Origin: Euryarchaeota archaeon UBA59
GTDB lineage: Archaea; Thermoplasmatota; Poseidoniia; Poseidoniales; Thalassarchaeaceae
NCBI GenBank assembly: GCA_002505495.1
Contig: DAVI01000048.1
Span: 1-5,827 of the forward strand
Reading direction: 5' to 3'
Length of the DNA: 5,827 bases
Shown here in pieces: positions 4,809 through 5,827 of this stretch. How positions within the stretch are numbered: position 1 is the first letter of the stretch; each line of letters begins with the position of its first letter. The notes beneath the pieces were generated by a model. That model saw only the letters and a list, made by a program, of their open reading frames with translations. It ran no database searches and had not been told where the DNA came from. A program made the translations under genes and the position numbers.

Positions 4809-5792
4809 TCAACCCTCCAAATCGGTCAAAAGTGAATCTATTTCATCCATGTCCTCAAACGACAACAACCTCTTCCTGTAGCGCTCGCAGACCACAGGGT
4901 CCACAACCCCATTCTCTTCGAACACATTCAGTCGGTTGAGAAGTTCAGTAACTCTTTCCGAGTCTTTTTCCATCTGTTTCAGCAATTCCACGCCTTCGCT
5001 GGAATCTGCCTCCAAACGCTCGACCAAAGGCTGAATGTGATGTCCTTTTTCAGCCAATTCCGTGACTCGCCCCAACACCTCAAGGTCGATTCCCGCTTCA
5101 TTGAGAATCTGCCTCCTGTCTGAATAGAGAGCTGCCATCTCGCTGCCGACGACATACTGGGTCAGAGTACGCACCTTCTGCGCCCTCGTGGCGGCAACGC
5201 GGGCCAATGGATTGTCCGGCTCCTCAGGTGCCTTCGCTCGCCGCCGTGTCTCTGCGGCGGCACCTGCCGCAGCGCTCCAGGAACGGATGTTGAGCCGCGC
5301 CGGGGTGGCGCCCTTCTCAGCCGGAATCGAGTGGCGAACTCCCTTCGCCCTCTCTACGGCAGACTGCATCTCCGCCAACTGAAGTGCGTCCCAATCCCGC
5401 TGTTCGTCGGTGACCCAATCACCGACTATACGTGCTCTTTCACCCGCTTCATTCATCGAAGAAAATGCCAGCCCCCACGCCTCGTAGCCCGGAATCTCCA
5501 ATTTGCTTGTGATCTCCCTGCTATCCGCCGCAGCCTTCCGCATGGCGGCGCTCGCCATTTCACGGCTTGTCAGCGGAGTGGGAACTGTGATTCGCTGTTC
5601 GGACTCGCCTCGATGATTGACAGTGGGGGCCCTCGGGCCGGCTGGAACCTCATCTTGAACCGCTGCGGATTGGTCTGATTGGGGTGTCGCCTCAAGCTCA
5701 TCTTGGGCTTCGTCTTCTGCCGCATGTGGAGGCTCGTCCACAGGTTCATCGACAGAGGCGGTTTCACCGCCAAGAGCCATTTCATCACCCAT
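4809..5792 (-). CDS. Acidic, helical protein of unknown family, partner gene of the ATPase
   Basis: From the ATG at 5792 the product has 327 residues. Residues 1-65 are an acidic, Pro/Ala/Gln-rich linker. Residues 72-150 are helical with a conserved-looking block (LEIPGYEAWGLAFSSMNEA, 98-116) and DWVTDEQRDWDALQLAEMQ (125-143). Residues 151-190 are basic and Ala-rich. Residues 195-327 are strongly helical, with heptad-like Leu spacing (for example ELLKQMEKDSERVTELLNRL, 269-288) and an acidic end (EDMDEIDSLLTDLEG). No transmembrane segment, catalytic motif or known domain is seen. The N-terminus is uncertain. The frame stays open to the right edge (reading LPDWATAPSAN before the Met), so the gene may start outside the window. 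Met5 at 5780 has GGGTGA 4 nt upstream. It is followed on the same strand by the DnaA-like gene after 89 nt, or about 59 nt if that begins at the ATC, suggesting one operon. A scaffold or adaptor role is inference. Confidence 0.8.
   Translation of the reverse strand: MGDEMALGGETASVDEPVDEPPHAAEDEAQDELEATPQSDQSAAVQDEVPAGPRAPTVNHRGESEQRITVPTPLTSREMASAAMRKAAADSREITSKLEIPGYEAWGLAFSSMNEAGERARIVGDWVTDEQRDWDALQLAEMQSAVERAKGVRHSIPAEKGATPARLNIRSWSAAAGAAAETRRRAKAPEEPDNPLARVAATRAQKVRTLTQYVVGSEMAALYSDRRQILNEAGIDLEVLGRVTELAEKGHHIQPLVERLEADSSEGVELLKQMEKDSERVTELLNRLNVFEENGVVDPVVCERYRKRLLSFEDMDEIDSLLTDLEG
5785..5790 (-). promoter_or_regulatory. Ribosome-site candidate favouring Met5 of the upstream gene
   Basis: GGGTGA on the coding strand is followed by TGAA and then the ATG at 5780-5778. 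The 4-nt gap equals that between GAGGTGA and the ATC of the downstream gene. If used, the protein starts MALGGETASV. The match also encodes Gly-Asp of the longer frame, so it may be chance. Confidence 0.3.
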
Positions 5793-5827
5793 GTTTGCTG
5801 ACGGCGCGGTAGCCCAGTCAGGGAGAG

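Noticed and set aside
5500..5515. Partial match to the intergenic repeat (GCTTGTGATCTC) inside the partner gene
   Set aside because: Only about ten bases agree, it lies within coding sequence, and the flanking TGAAC part is missing.

Overview
The window most resembles a genome fragment of an uncultivated marine archaeon, probably Poseidoniales (Marine Group II Euryarchaeota) or a relative within Thermoplasmatota. This is inferred from the archaeal pilin-like N-terminal helix of the first gene, the small membrane proteins, and the long acidic and Pro/Ala-rich linkers of the right-hand proteins. There is no rRNA or other marker gene, so the assignment is moderate (about 0.6). I see no tRNA, rRNA, CRISPR array, insertion sequence or tailed-phage gene.

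Layout. Positions 1-1426 are AT-rich and hold three short, membrane-anchored, unrecognised proteins. The first (+) enters from the left edge and is 5'-truncated, the second is on the minus strand (485-919), and the third is on the plus strand (1046-1426). Next comes a polytopic membrane protein of about 11 helices (+, 1574-2761) with many His and Asp residues at helix ends. Facing it is a two-gene minus-strand unit. Its upstream gene (5792 to 4809, possibly starting beyond the right edge) encodes an acidic, helical protein of no known family. Its downstream gene (4719 to 2815) encodes a large protein whose centre is a DnaA/Hda-type AAA+ ATPase domain. Base composition rises from left to right: sample 60-nt lines give 20/60 G+C at 1201-1260, 32/60 at 1981-2040 and 41/60 at 4561-4620.

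Main points of interest. (1) The ATPase has the DnaA guide segment, Walker A, Walker B, sensor 1 and sensor 2, but no DnaA domain IV. It instead carries long N- and C-terminal extensions, and its arginine-finger stretch is altered by a short tandem duplication. It is therefore not a standard initiator. If the host is an archaeon, which normally initiates with Orc1/Cdc6, a DnaA-family ATPase is notable. (2) Its annotated start is a TTG with no ribosome site, while a good GAGGTGA site lies upstream in front of an in-frame ATC. (3) A short intergenic repeat, core CTTGTGRGTCTGAAC, always in the same orientation, occurs at four intergenic junctions and nowhere obvious inside genes. (4) The first gene's apparent GTG start is internal to a transmembrane helix; the frame is open to the window edge.

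The right-hand pair probably acts as one transcription unit, and its products may work together, but no function can be assigned from sequence alone. The left-hand membrane genes show no evident functional link to each other.
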